From assembly GCA_016935595.1 (NCBI GenBank), contig JAFGQQ010000407.1:1-10654 (forward strand): 10,654 nucleotides of DNA, written 5' to 3'. This document shows, one piece after another, positions 1 to 6,323 of the stretch. Position 1 is the stretch's first letter. Every line of letters starts with the position of its first letter. Position numbers and translations under genes: made by a program. This DNA is from Bacteroidales bacterium. GTDB taxonomy: Bacteria; Bacteroidota; Bacteroidia; Bacteroidales; UBA10428. The notes under the pieces were generated by a model. That model was not told where the DNA came from and searched no databases. It worked only from the letters and a program-made list of their open reading frames with translations.

Positions 1-1
1 A

Positions 2-868
2 GAAAAAATAATTATTTATGATGAGATTAATTCCTATAAAGACAGCCCCGTCGATTTAATTTTTGATGAATTTGAAGAGTTGGTATATAAAGAAGCTGCT
101 ATTGGACGGAATATTTTAGGGAATAAAAGAATATTAAAACAGTTTGATAAAAATCATATTTTAAATTTTATAAATAATAATTATCATACTGACCAGATGG
201 TAATTAGCTTGGTTGGAAATATAAATTTTAGTAAATTAATTAAATCGGTTGAAAAGCATTTTGGGCATATTAAACCTAATTACAGGTATGAAGTTAGGAA
301 CGGACAATATCAGTATACACCTTTTCAAAAAAGAGTGAAAAAAAGAATTTACCAGGCACATTGTGTAATTGGGAATCTTGCATATAATATTAAAGATGAA
401 CGAAGGATTGGATTAGGTTTAATGAATAATTTACTGGGAGGTCCGGGATCAAACTCAAAGTTAAATTATTCCTTGCGCGAAAAAAACGGATTAGCTTATA
501 ATGTGGAATCGCATTACACACCATACAGTGATACAGGAATATTAACAATTTATTTTGGTGCAGACAGGGAAAATATTAATAAATCAATAAAACTTATAAA
601 TAAAGAAATTGATAAATTGATAAATGTTAAACTTACTGCCAATCAATTAAAAAATGCAAAAAGACAATTAACGGGCCAAATAGCAATTAATTCTGATAAT
701 AACGAAAATTTAATGATTTTGAATGGAAAAACGTATAATATTTTTAATAAAGTTGATACTTATGAGGAGATGAAAGAAAAAATCTATTCAATCACGGGCG
801 AAAAACTCCGGGAAATTGCAAATGATATTTTAAATAAGAATAAATTATCCATTTTAATTTATGAATGA
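2..868 (+). CDS. M16 family (pitrilysin/insulinase-like) zinc peptidase, C-terminal part
   Basis: The reading frame is open from the first bases of the window to the stop at 866-868, so this is the 3' part (288 residues) of a gene that starts upstream. The sequence fits the tail of the first M16 domain (YDEINSYKDSP, then AAIGRNILG) followed by a complete second M16 domain. That domain carries the substrate-binding Arg/Tyr signature LREKNGLAY (bases about 473-500) and the following TPYSDTGILTIYFGAD strand region. The zinc-binding HxxEH motif belongs to the first domain and lies outside the window, so catalytic competence cannot be judged. M16 peptidases of this two-domain, roughly 400-residue type degrade or process peptides. 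A TTG at 80 is only an internal Leu codon and not a start. The next gene begins 5 nt after the stop, suggesting co-transcription. Confidence 0.9.
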   Translation, partial: EKIIIYDEINSYKDSPVDLIFDEFEELVYKEAAIGRNILGNKRILKQFDKNHILNFINNNYHTDQMVISLVGNINFSKLIKSVEKHFGHIKPNYRYEVRNGQYQYTPFQKRVKKRIYQAHCVIGNLAYNIKDERRIGLGLMNNLLGGPGSNSKLNYSLREKNGLAYNVESHYTPYSDTGILTIYFGADRENINKSIKLINKEIDKLINVKLTANQLKNAKRQLTGQIAINSDNNENLMILNGKTYNIFNKVDTYEEMKEKIYSITGEKLREIANDILNKNKLSILIYE

Positions 869-873
869 ACTAA

Positions 874-1512
874 ATGTTTAATATTAATCAAAAAATTGAA
901 GATTATATTCTTTCTCATTCTGACGAAGAGGATGAAATATTAAAAGAGTTATACCGTCAAACTTACCTGAAAGCATTAAATCCTCGAATGATCTCTGGTT
1001 ATATGCAGGGAAAATTTCTTGAATTTATAAGCAAAATGATAGAACCGGAACAAATTTTGGAAATTGGTACGTTTACCGGGTATTCAGCTATTTGCCTGGC
1101 AAAAGGATTAAAACCTTCCGGAAAATTACATACCATTGAACTAAATATTGAATTGGAAGAATTTCCTAAAAAATATGTGGAGAAGCTAAACCTTACACAT
1201 AAAATTAAATTTTATATGGGTGATGCCTTGCAAATAATCGATAAAATGGATTATGTATTTGATCTGGTATTTATTGATGGTGATAAAAGGCAATATTGTG
1301 ATTATTATAATAAAGTATTTGATAAAGTAAAGAAAGGTGGTTTTATAATTGCAGATAATATTTTTTGGGACGGAAAAGTGCTTGATGAGAATGATTATGA
1401 AAAAACAACAATGGGTTTAAAGGAATTTAGTAAAATAGTTAAAAGTGATAAAAGAGTTGAAAAATTTATTCTCCCCCTCAGGGATGGTTTAATGTTAATA
1501 CGGAAACATTAA
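874..1512 (+). CDS. Class I SAM-dependent O-methyltransferase (family 3, YrrM/COMT-like)
   Basis: This 212-residue protein has the normal length for the bacterial O-methyltransferase family 3. SAM motif I is LEIGTFTGYSA (residues 62-72), preceded by the SGYMQG segment (41-46) typical of this family. Glu89 sits at the end of the second strand, where it would bind the SAM ribose. Asp117 follows the next strand (GDA). The FIDGDK motif (134-138) and ADN (160-162) supply Asp135, Asp161 and Asn162, the usual divalent-metal ligands, so a metal-dependent methyl transfer to a catechol-like or other hydroxyl is expected in the cytoplasm. The true substrate is unknown. The ATG at 874 lies 5 nt behind the M16 peptidase stop; there is no separate promoter room, so the two genes are probably one operon. 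Confidence 0.93.
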   Translation: MFNINQKIEDYILSHSDEEDEILKELYRQTYLKALNPRMISGYMQGKFLEFISKMIEPEQILEIGTFTGYSAICLAKGLKPSGKLHTIELNIELEEFPKKYVEKLNLTHKIKFYMGDALQIIDKMDYVFDLVFIDGDKRQYCDYYNKVFDKVKKGGFIIADNIFWDGKVLDENDYEKTTMGLKEFSKIVKSDKRVEKFILPLRDGLMLIRKH

Positions 1513-1523
1513 TCAAAGTTATG

Positions 1524-1543
1524 TAAACAAATCGTCTTGTTTA
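1524..1543. repeat. Inverted repeat between O-methyltransferase and MerR gene
   Basis: Perfect 7-bp arms TAAACAA and TTGTTTA flank a 6-bp spacer (ATCGTC). It lies 11 nt after the O-methyltransferase stop and about 50 nt before the MerR-type regulator ATG. No T-run follows the right arm, so an intrinsic terminator is less likely than an operator. MerR-type regulators bind dyads close to their own promoters, so autoregulation by the downstream gene is a reasonable inference. The arms contain the TnnAC/GTnnA half-sites described for CarA-type operators, but with wider spacing. Confidence 0.4.
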
Positions 1544-1592
1544 ACTGTTATTGAAATAGTCTGGTAATTATTTGATTTGAAATTATCTTTAA

Positions 1593-2468
1593 ATGGGAAA
1601 ATATTCAATAAAAGATTTGGAAAAATTATCTGGTATTAAGGCTCATACAATTCGTATCTGGGAGAACCGTTATAAGCTTCTTCAACCAATGAGAACTGCA
1701 ACAAATATCAGGTATTATTGTGATAACGATTTGAAAAGGCTATTAAATATTTCCATTTTAAATAAAAACGGATTTAAAATCTCAAAAATCGCTAAATTAG
1801 AATCGAATGAGTTAAAAGAAAAGGTGGTTTATTTAATTGGAGAGACATCTGATTTTAATAGCCATATCGAGAGCTTAATTATTTCGATGATAGAATTGGA
1901 TGAATTAAAATTTGAAAAAATATTAAATGCTAATATTTTAAAATTTGGATTTGAAAGCACCGTATTAAAAATAATATATCCTTTATTAGAAAGAATTGGC
2001 ATATTATGGCAAACAGGAAAGATAAAGCCGGCACAAGAACATTTTATTTCAAACCTGATACGTCATAAAATTATAGTAGCGATCGAGAACATAATCCCTG
2101 AGGAAAATCAAAATCCTAAAAGATTTATGCTGTTTTTACCTGAAGGAGAATTGCATGAATTAGGTTTATTGTTTTATAGTTATTTAATAAAGAAAAAAGG
2201 TCATAAAATTATATATCTTGGACAATCAGTCCCTTTTGATGATATTATCGATACAGCCAAAATCAAACAAATTGATTATTTTTTTACTGCTTTTATAACT
2301 ACTTATAAAAATTATGATTTACTGACTTATATAAAAGATTTTTCAAAGATATTTTCTGATAAAACAATTTTTATTTTAAGCTCGCTGGAAAAACAGCTAA
2401 ACAGCCTTCCTTATAATTTTAAACTTATCGATTCTCATCAAAAATTTTTAGATTATCTTGAAAATTAA
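1593..2468 (+). CDS. MerR-type transcriptional regulator with cobalamin-binding domain (CarH/LitR-like)
   Basis: The 291-residue protein has three parts. Residues about 4-70 form a MerR winged helix-turn-helix (YSIKDLEKLSG, then TIRIWENRY and IRYY). Residues about 90-165 form the helical B12-capping domain with the Wx9EH signature, Trp139 to Glu149-His150. Residues about 176-290 form a Rossmann-like B12-binding domain with ExHxxG as Glu186, His188 and Gly191; His188 should be the lower axial cobalt ligand. This is the layout of the CarH/CarA/LitR proteins, which repress DNA in the dark with adenosylcobalamin and release it in light. In Thermus CarH the residue after the Trp is a His that ligates cobalt after illumination; here it is Gln140, so the light-state chemistry may differ. 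No carotenoid, photolyase or sigma-factor gene lies nearby in the window, so the target is unknown. It stands alone, 80 nt after the upstream gene and 110 nt before the next. Confidence 0.92.
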   Translation: MGKYSIKDLEKLSGIKAHTIRIWENRYKLLQPMRTATNIRYYCDNDLKRLLNISILNKNGFKISKIAKLESNELKEKVVYLIGETSDFNSHIESLIISMIELDELKFEKILNANILKFGFESTVLKIIYPLLERIGILWQTGKIKPAQEHFISNLIRHKIIVAIENIIPEENQNPKRFMLFLPEGELHELGLLFYSYLIKKKGHKIIYLGQSVPFDDIIDTAKIKQIDYFFTAFITTYKNYDLLTYIKDFSKIFSDKTIFILSSLEKQLNSLPYNFKLIDSHQKFLDYLEN

Positions 2469-2563
2469 AATTTACAGAAAGTTTTTTATATTATTTTAAG
2501 ACTTTTTGGACACCCTCTTATTATTATTCCGATTTTAATTTTATTTAATTAATTTTAGTGTTT

Positions 2564-2571
2564 TAAATTTG
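2564..2571 (+). promoter_or_regulatory. Possible Bacteroidota -7 element ahead of the cysteine-rich protein gene
   Basis: TAAATTTG matches the Bacteroidota -7 consensus TAnnTTTG. It ends only 7 nt before the ATG at 2579, which would give a leaderless or near-leaderless transcript. No clear TTG-type -33 element is seen at the usual distance, so the call is weak. Confidence 0.25.
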
Positions 2572-2578
2572 TTGAATA

Positions 2579-2839
2579 ATGATTGACCAATTCGATTCTA
2601 AGAAAATATATTGCCGTAAACTCGGGCATTTTCTGGAATTCAGTTATTGCCGGACTTGTAACAACCAATTGCCATGCAGTTTAATTGCCGATTGCTGGCA
2701 TGAGTATGTTCCTGTTGACCAATATTTAAAAGATAATTTTACCGAGCAAGAATTAGAAAGAATTTTTCACCCTTCAAAACCAAAAATGAATACCATACTC
2801 GATTTAATTGAAAAGGCGAAAAAAATGAATAAAAAATAA
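2579..2839 (+). CDS. Small conserved cysteine-rich protein of unknown function
   Basis: This 86-residue soluble protein has no signal peptide or membrane segment. Its first half holds five cysteines (Cys12, 24, 27, 33, 39) plus His17 and His41, in a pattern CRKLGH, then FSYCRTC, then LPCSLIADCW. The second half is a short helical tail rich in Lys and Glu, ending LDLIEKAKKMNKK. I recall similar small proteins with a C-x-xLGH...FSYCR...LPC...DCW pattern in other bacteria, all without assigned function. The cysteine/histidine set could bind zinc or another metal, which is inference. It lies 110 nt behind the B12-binding regulator and 96 nt before the next gene, so it may be its own transcription unit. 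Confidence 0.8.
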   Translation: MIDQFDSKKIYCRKLGHFLEFSYCRTCNNQLPCSLIADCWHEYVPVDQYLKDNFTEQELERIFHPSKPKMNTILDLIEKAKKMNKK

Positions 2840-2884
2840 TAGCAATTGCTTTCTGGTTATTTATTATGTTTTTTGTTAGTTAAA

Positions 2885-2892
2885 TAAATTTG
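2885..2892 (+). promoter_or_regulatory. Probable Bacteroidota -7 promoter element for the barrel/S41 gene pair
   Basis: TAAATTTG followed by CA matches the Bacteroidota -7 consensus TAnnTTTG. It would place transcription start around 2899-2901 and leave a 5' leader of roughly 35 nt before the ATG at 2936. A clear -33 TTG is not visible at the standard spacing, which lowers certainty. Confidence 0.45.
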
Positions 2893-2935
2893 CAACCCTA
2901 AATAAGAATAGCTGTCATTTCAAGAAATTTATTTT

Positions 2936-3706
2936 ATGTATAAAAAAATTATTTTATTATATATTACTGTTTATATAATTTTTTCTGGTTTTGTTTGCCG
3001 TGGTCAGGACAATAAAACAATGACATTGAACTTAAAAACCGGAATCGGGAAATATGCAGTGAATGATGAATTAATGTCCCCTCTAGTGTATTCTAAATTG
3101 ATTTTCCCGATTGGGATATTCTACAGAGAAGATAATTTTAAGAAGACTGAAATCCTTGAATTTCAATATATAGGTGGCAAATTGGAATCATCATCACCAA
3201 GCTATATGAACTTGCTTTTATTTCAATTTAACTATTCATATAATAGATTTGTTATAAGCATATTAAACAATTCAGGGTTTATTTTTATAGGAGGCGACTA
3301 TTTAGTGTCTTTTTCTTTACGGGATCAGCATTTTATTTCCAGGGCATTTAATGAATTAAATGAATATAAATCGGGTGAGGCAATATCTGCAATAAATTTA
3401 TCCGGGCTCTTTAAATATGATTTGAATGAAAAAAATAAGTTTTTTATAAGAACAATAATTCCGGTTTTCGGATATATTGTCAGGCCGCCATATTCACCAA
3501 GCAAAGGATGGAATCTGTTTTCTGGCAAAATTACTTCGATTAATAATTTTTTTATTAACCAGACAAAATTATGGTACGAAAAAAATATAGGAAATCATTT
3601 TAATTTATCAGTTGAATATTCATTCAATTTTTATACCATAAAATTTCCTTTTTCAATAAAATCAGCATATAATAATTTTAACCTGGGAATTGGATATTCT
3701 TTTTAA
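2936..3706 (+). CDS. Secreted, probable outer-membrane beta-barrel protein of unknown function
   Basis: The 256-residue product starts with a classic signal peptide: Lys3-Lys4, a hydrophobic core from about 5 to 20, and a likely cleavage before Gln24 (VCRG/QD), a common mature N-terminus in Bacteroidota. The mature part is made of short alternating hydrophobic/aromatic stretches (for example 92-110, 114-126, 169-183, 223-235, 246-256) with no long hydrophobic helix. It ends in the aromatic residue Phe256 after LGIGYS. Together these look like a small outer-membrane beta-barrel. I do not recognise a specific family. The stop codon is one base from the ATG of the S41 protease lipoprotein gene, so the two are almost certainly co-transcribed and perhaps translationally coupled, suggesting a shared task at the outer membrane. 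Confidence 0.75.
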   Translation: MYKKIILLYITVYIIFSGFVCRGQDNKTMTLNLKTGIGKYAVNDELMSPLVYSKLIFPIGIFYREDNFKKTEILEFQYIGGKLESSSPSYMNLLLFQFNYSYNRFVISILNNSGFIFIGGDYLVSFSLRDQHFISRAFNELNEYKSGEAISAINLSGLFKYDLNEKNKFFIRTIIPVFGYIVRPPYSPSKGWNLFSGKITSINNFFINQTKLWYEKNIGNHFNLSVEYSFNFYTIKFPFSIKSAYNNFNLGIGYSF

Positions 3707-3707
3707 A

Positions 3708-4712
3708 ATGAATAGAATTATTTTAAATACATTTATTCTGTTTACATGTATTTCATGTACTGAGAAATTAGTGGGGCCAGATTTGGAGGATACCCCCATT
3801 AATAATTTTAAAATGTTATGGAAGGATTATGATGAACATTATTCCAGATTTATTTACAAAGGAATAAATTGGGATTCAATATACAATGTATACATGCCTT
3901 TGGTTAATGATAATCTTACCGACGAAGACTTTTTCAATCTTTTATCAAGGATGATTTCAAATTTAAAAGATGGGCATGCAATAATTGAATCTCCTGATTA
4001 TTTTTATGCTTATCCTCACAAGATTTACAAGGAAAATTTTAATCTGGATAACATTCGTCATAATTATTTATTAGATGTAAGTACAAATGAACCGTTTCTG
4101 TATGGGAAATTGACTGACAGATTGGGTTATATTTACATTTCAAGTTTCTCAAAAAATCGGATGAATTTTAATTATATCAATGAAATAATTAAACAGTATA
4201 ATAAATTGGATGGAATTATAATTGATATAAGAAACAATGGTGGTGGTGAGGAAAGTAATGCACAAACAATAGCAAGCCATTTTACTGAAAAAAAATTAGT
4301 TTATAAGTATAATCTATACCGGAATGGACCAGAACATGATGATTTTTCTGAAAAAAATGAAAGCACTTTTTACCCGGCAGAAGATAATATATTTAAAGGC
4401 AAAATTGCCACATTAACAAACAGATATGTAGGAAGTGCTGCCGAGGATTTTGTTTTAATGATGAAACAAATACACGGTGCCACTATTATTGGTGATTATA
4501 CTGGCGGAGGAGCAGGCGGTTGTCCTATTACCAGGGAATTGCCAAATGGTTGGATATATCGGATACCTACTTGTTTACAAACAGATATTAATAATGTGCC
4601 ATTTGAAGGGATTGGTATTGAACCAGATTTATATCTTCAATTTCAAACTGGCGATGAAGAGGATGGAATTGATCCGATACTGGAAAAAGCTATTGAGATA
4701 TTGAGTCAATAA
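3708..4712 (+). CDS. S41 family serine protease, predicted lipoprotein
   Basis: I chose the ATG at 3708 over the upstream in-frame TTG at 3690. It is one base behind the preceding stop and gives a clean lipoprotein signal peptide (Arg3, hydrophobic 4-13, probable lipidated Cys17 in CISC). The 334-residue product has S41B (tricorn/IRBP-like) features. These are DGH with His90, the DIRNNGGG strand-turn at 173-180, the nucleophile Ser243 in YVGSAAEDF, TGGG at 265-268 and the GIEPD motif at 303-307. His90 and Ser243 would be the core catalytic residues by family analogy; Lys, used by CtpA-type S41A enzymes, is not evident. The spacing between His90 and the 137-147 strand is too short for a normal PDZ domain, so substrate recruitment must work otherwise. 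The last 23 bp overlap the convergent hydrolase gene. Confidence 0.88.
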   Translation: MNRIILNTFILFTCISCTEKLVGPDLEDTPINNFKMLWKDYDEHYSRFIYKGINWDSIYNVYMPLVNDNLTDEDFFNLLSRMISNLKDGHAIIESPDYFYAYPHKIYKENFNLDNIRHNYLLDVSTNEPFLYGKLTDRLGYIYISSFSKNRMNFNYINEIIKQYNKLDGIIIDIRNNGGGEESNAQTIASHFTEKKLVYKYNLYRNGPEHDDFSEKNESTFYPAEDNIFKGKIATLTNRYVGSAAEDFVLMMKQIHGATIIGDYTGGGAGGCPITRELPNGWIYRIPTCLQTDINNVPFEGIGIEPDLYLQFQTGDEEDGIDPILEKAIEILSQ

Positions 4713-5490
4713 AATAAATTACACCTTCCAGGGCTTTATCTTTTTCTTCCATAAATCCCATGTGGCCAGAATTATCGAGTATTAAGAATTTCCCGTTTTT
4801 AGGTAGTTTAAAGGTTGGATATATATCATTAAAAGTGATAAAATTATCTTGTTTTCCTAAAATAAATAAAAAGGGCAATTCAGTTTCGGCTAATATTTTG
4901 TCCCGTGAAGGCCTTTGCAACATACCGTTAAGTGCAGCAATTATTCCTTCATCAGGAGTTTTACGTGCAATTTGTTTGGCAAATTCAACTTCATCTTTAA
5001 ATTTTTCAAGATTTATACTAGCAAAACAATTCGGAACGTTTGTGTTTACAATTAATTCTTTCTTGCCTTCTTTAACCAGTTTTATACTTCTTTTCCGGTT
5101 TTCAATTGCTGCGGGTGTATCGGGCTGGGGTTTTGAATGAAATAATGAAAACCCCGATAGTCTTTCAGGGTATAATTGTAAAAATGCCAATGTAACATAT
5201 CCTCCCATTGAATGACCTATAAGAAAACATTTTTCAATTTCCAGATAATCCAGAACAGCTTTTACAATTTCTGCCATAAACTCCATTGACGATGTTTCAT
5301 CAATAACACCTGTCTCTCCGTGCCCGGGTAGATCAATTGCGATTACCCTGTATTTTTCACTTAAAGGGGATGCAAAATCATCCCAGATATTTAAGGATTC
5401 TAAATATCCGTGCAATAAAACAACAGGCGTACCTTCACCTCCGTCATCAAATCGAATGGGCATATCTTTGTATGTAATTATTTGAATCAT
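4690..5490 (-). CDS. Alpha/beta hydrolase fold enzyme
   Basis: The 266-residue protein has the canonical alpha/beta hydrolase order. The oxyanion-hole motif is VVLLHGYLES (23-32), followed by IDLPGHGET (52-60). The nucleophile elbow is GHSMGG with Ser94, and the catalytic acid is Asp215 in LGKQDNF. The catalytic base is His243 in SGHMGFMEE. A lid-like helical region spans about 120-195. There is no signal peptide, so it is cytoplasmic. The family covers esterases, lipases, C-C hydrolases and others, and the sequence does not reveal the substrate. It is the last gene of a three-gene minus-strand operon, starting 10 nt after the PAP2 gene stop. Its TAG stop lies inside the end of the convergent S41 gene, so no stand-alone terminator separates the two. 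Confidence 0.92.
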   Translation of the reverse strand: MIQIITYKDMPIRFDDGGEGTPVVLLHGYLESLNIWDDFASPLSEKYRVIAIDLPGHGETGVIDETSSMEFMAEIVKAVLDYLEIEKCFLIGHSMGGYVTLAFLQLYPERLSGFSLFHSKPQPDTPAAIENRKRSIKLVKEGKKELIVNTNVPNCFASINLEKFKDEVEFAKQIARKTPDEGIIAALNGMLQRPSRDKILAETELPFLFILGKQDNFITFNDIYPTFKLPKNGKFLILDNSGHMGFMEEKDKALEGVIYFIDSISQ

Positions 5491-5500
5491 AATTTTTTTA

Positions 5501-6310
5501 TTAAAAATGATATGATATACCTAAAGAACCAGGATTTTTTAAAGTTAAATAAAAATTATTATTTTTTTTATAATGCAAAACGGGAATTAAATATCCTATG
5601 GTGCTTCCAATAATTGCCCCGGTAATAATATCGCTTGGGTAATGCCAGCCGGAAGCATATCTGAAATAGGCAGTTATAGATGCTCCAGCCAGCGTTATTC
5701 CCCAAATAGCCAATTTTATTTTCGATTCAGGATATAAATCACTAAATACCTTAGAGATAAATACAGCAGAACAGAAAATAGCTGTAGTATGACCTGAATA
5801 AAACGATTTATAGCTATCTTCCTTGCGTGCTAATTCATCTCTTTCCGATATTTTTATTGTTGAATTATATAAATATGGTCTGTTTCTGGGAATTAAAACT
5901 TTAATATTTTGTTTCAATCCGTAATTTAGTAATTGTGCCTCACAATACATAAGCCCAATCGTAAAAAATCTTCCCCATTCTTTTTTTTTTAAATCAGATA
6001 CCATTATAAGAGAAGGGGATAAAATCCCTAAATTTGTTAGAATCTCACTGGTCTCATTTAATTTAGTATTATATTTTTCCGTCGCAGATCTGTCAAATCT
6101 ATTAATATCAGTAATTTTTAATTCCGGGATTTCATATGCAGATAATTTAGTAATATCTTTTTTAATTAAATAATATATGCCATTTAAACTTAAACCCGAA
6201 GAAATAAAAATTAATTCTTTTTTAAATGATAATTGATAGGGAAATTGATTTGTTTGACCAAATGAAAAACAACCTGGAAATAAAAGACATATGAATATAA
6301 ATTTATACAT
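5501..6310 (-). CDS. PAP2-family (type 2 phosphatidic acid phosphatase) membrane protein
   Basis: The 269-residue protein carries all three PAP2 phosphatase motifs: Lys137-x6-Arg144-Pro145, Ser172-Gly173-His174, and Arg217-x5-His223-x3-Asp227. The two histidines and Asp are the catalytic core. It begins with a signal-like hydrophobic stretch (MYKFIFICLLFPGCFSFG) with Gln19 after it, and has hydrophobic segments near 33-49, 91-105, 115-130, 176-190, 198-215 and 228-246. It is expected to face the periplasm and dephosphorylate a lipid phosphate such as phosphatidic acid or an isoprenyl pyrophosphate (the class includes PgpB and LpxE-type enzymes). The exact substrate cannot be read. It lies 13 nt behind the aminopeptidase P gene and 10 nt ahead of the hydrolase gene, so it is mid-operon. 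The C-terminus ends in aromatic Phe269 (LGISYHF), unusual for a plain inner-membrane PAP2 enzyme. Confidence 0.9.
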   Translation of the reverse strand: MYKFIFICLLFPGCFSFGQTNQFPYQLSFKKELIFISSGLSLNGIYYLIKKDITKLSAYEIPELKITDINRFDRSATEKYNTKLNETSEILTNLGILSPSLIMVSDLKKKEWGRFFTIGLMYCEAQLLNYGLKQNIKVLIPRNRPYLYNSTIKISERDELARKEDSYKSFYSGHTTAIFCSAVFISKVFSDLYPESKIKLAIWGITLAGASITAYFRYASGWHYPSDIITGAIIGSTIGYLIPVLHYKKNNNFYLTLKNPGSLGISYHF

Positions 6311-6323
6311 GGAGTTAGACTTG

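Noticed and set aside
1584..1591. TATCTTTA resembling a -7 promoter element
   Set aside because: It lies directly against the MerR regulator start codon, leaving no room for transcription to begin before the ATG.
2841..2850. Perfect palindrome AGCAATTGCT after the cysteine-rich protein gene
   Set aside because: Too short and loopless for a terminator, no T-run directly after it, and no sign of a binding protein.
3325..3528. 67-codon minus-strand frame inside the barrel-protein gene
   Set aside because: Antisense to a gene with a clear signal peptide and coupled downstream partner; no recognisable domain.
4477..4704. 75-codon plus-strand frame inside the S41 protease gene
   Set aside because: Out-of-frame shadow; the overlapping frame carries the TGGG and GIEPD motifs of the protease.
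4760..5140. 126-codon plus-strand frame opposite the alpha/beta hydrolase
   Set aside because: It is an antisense shadow: the minus-strand frame has all catalytic motifs in order, while this one has no recognisable domain.
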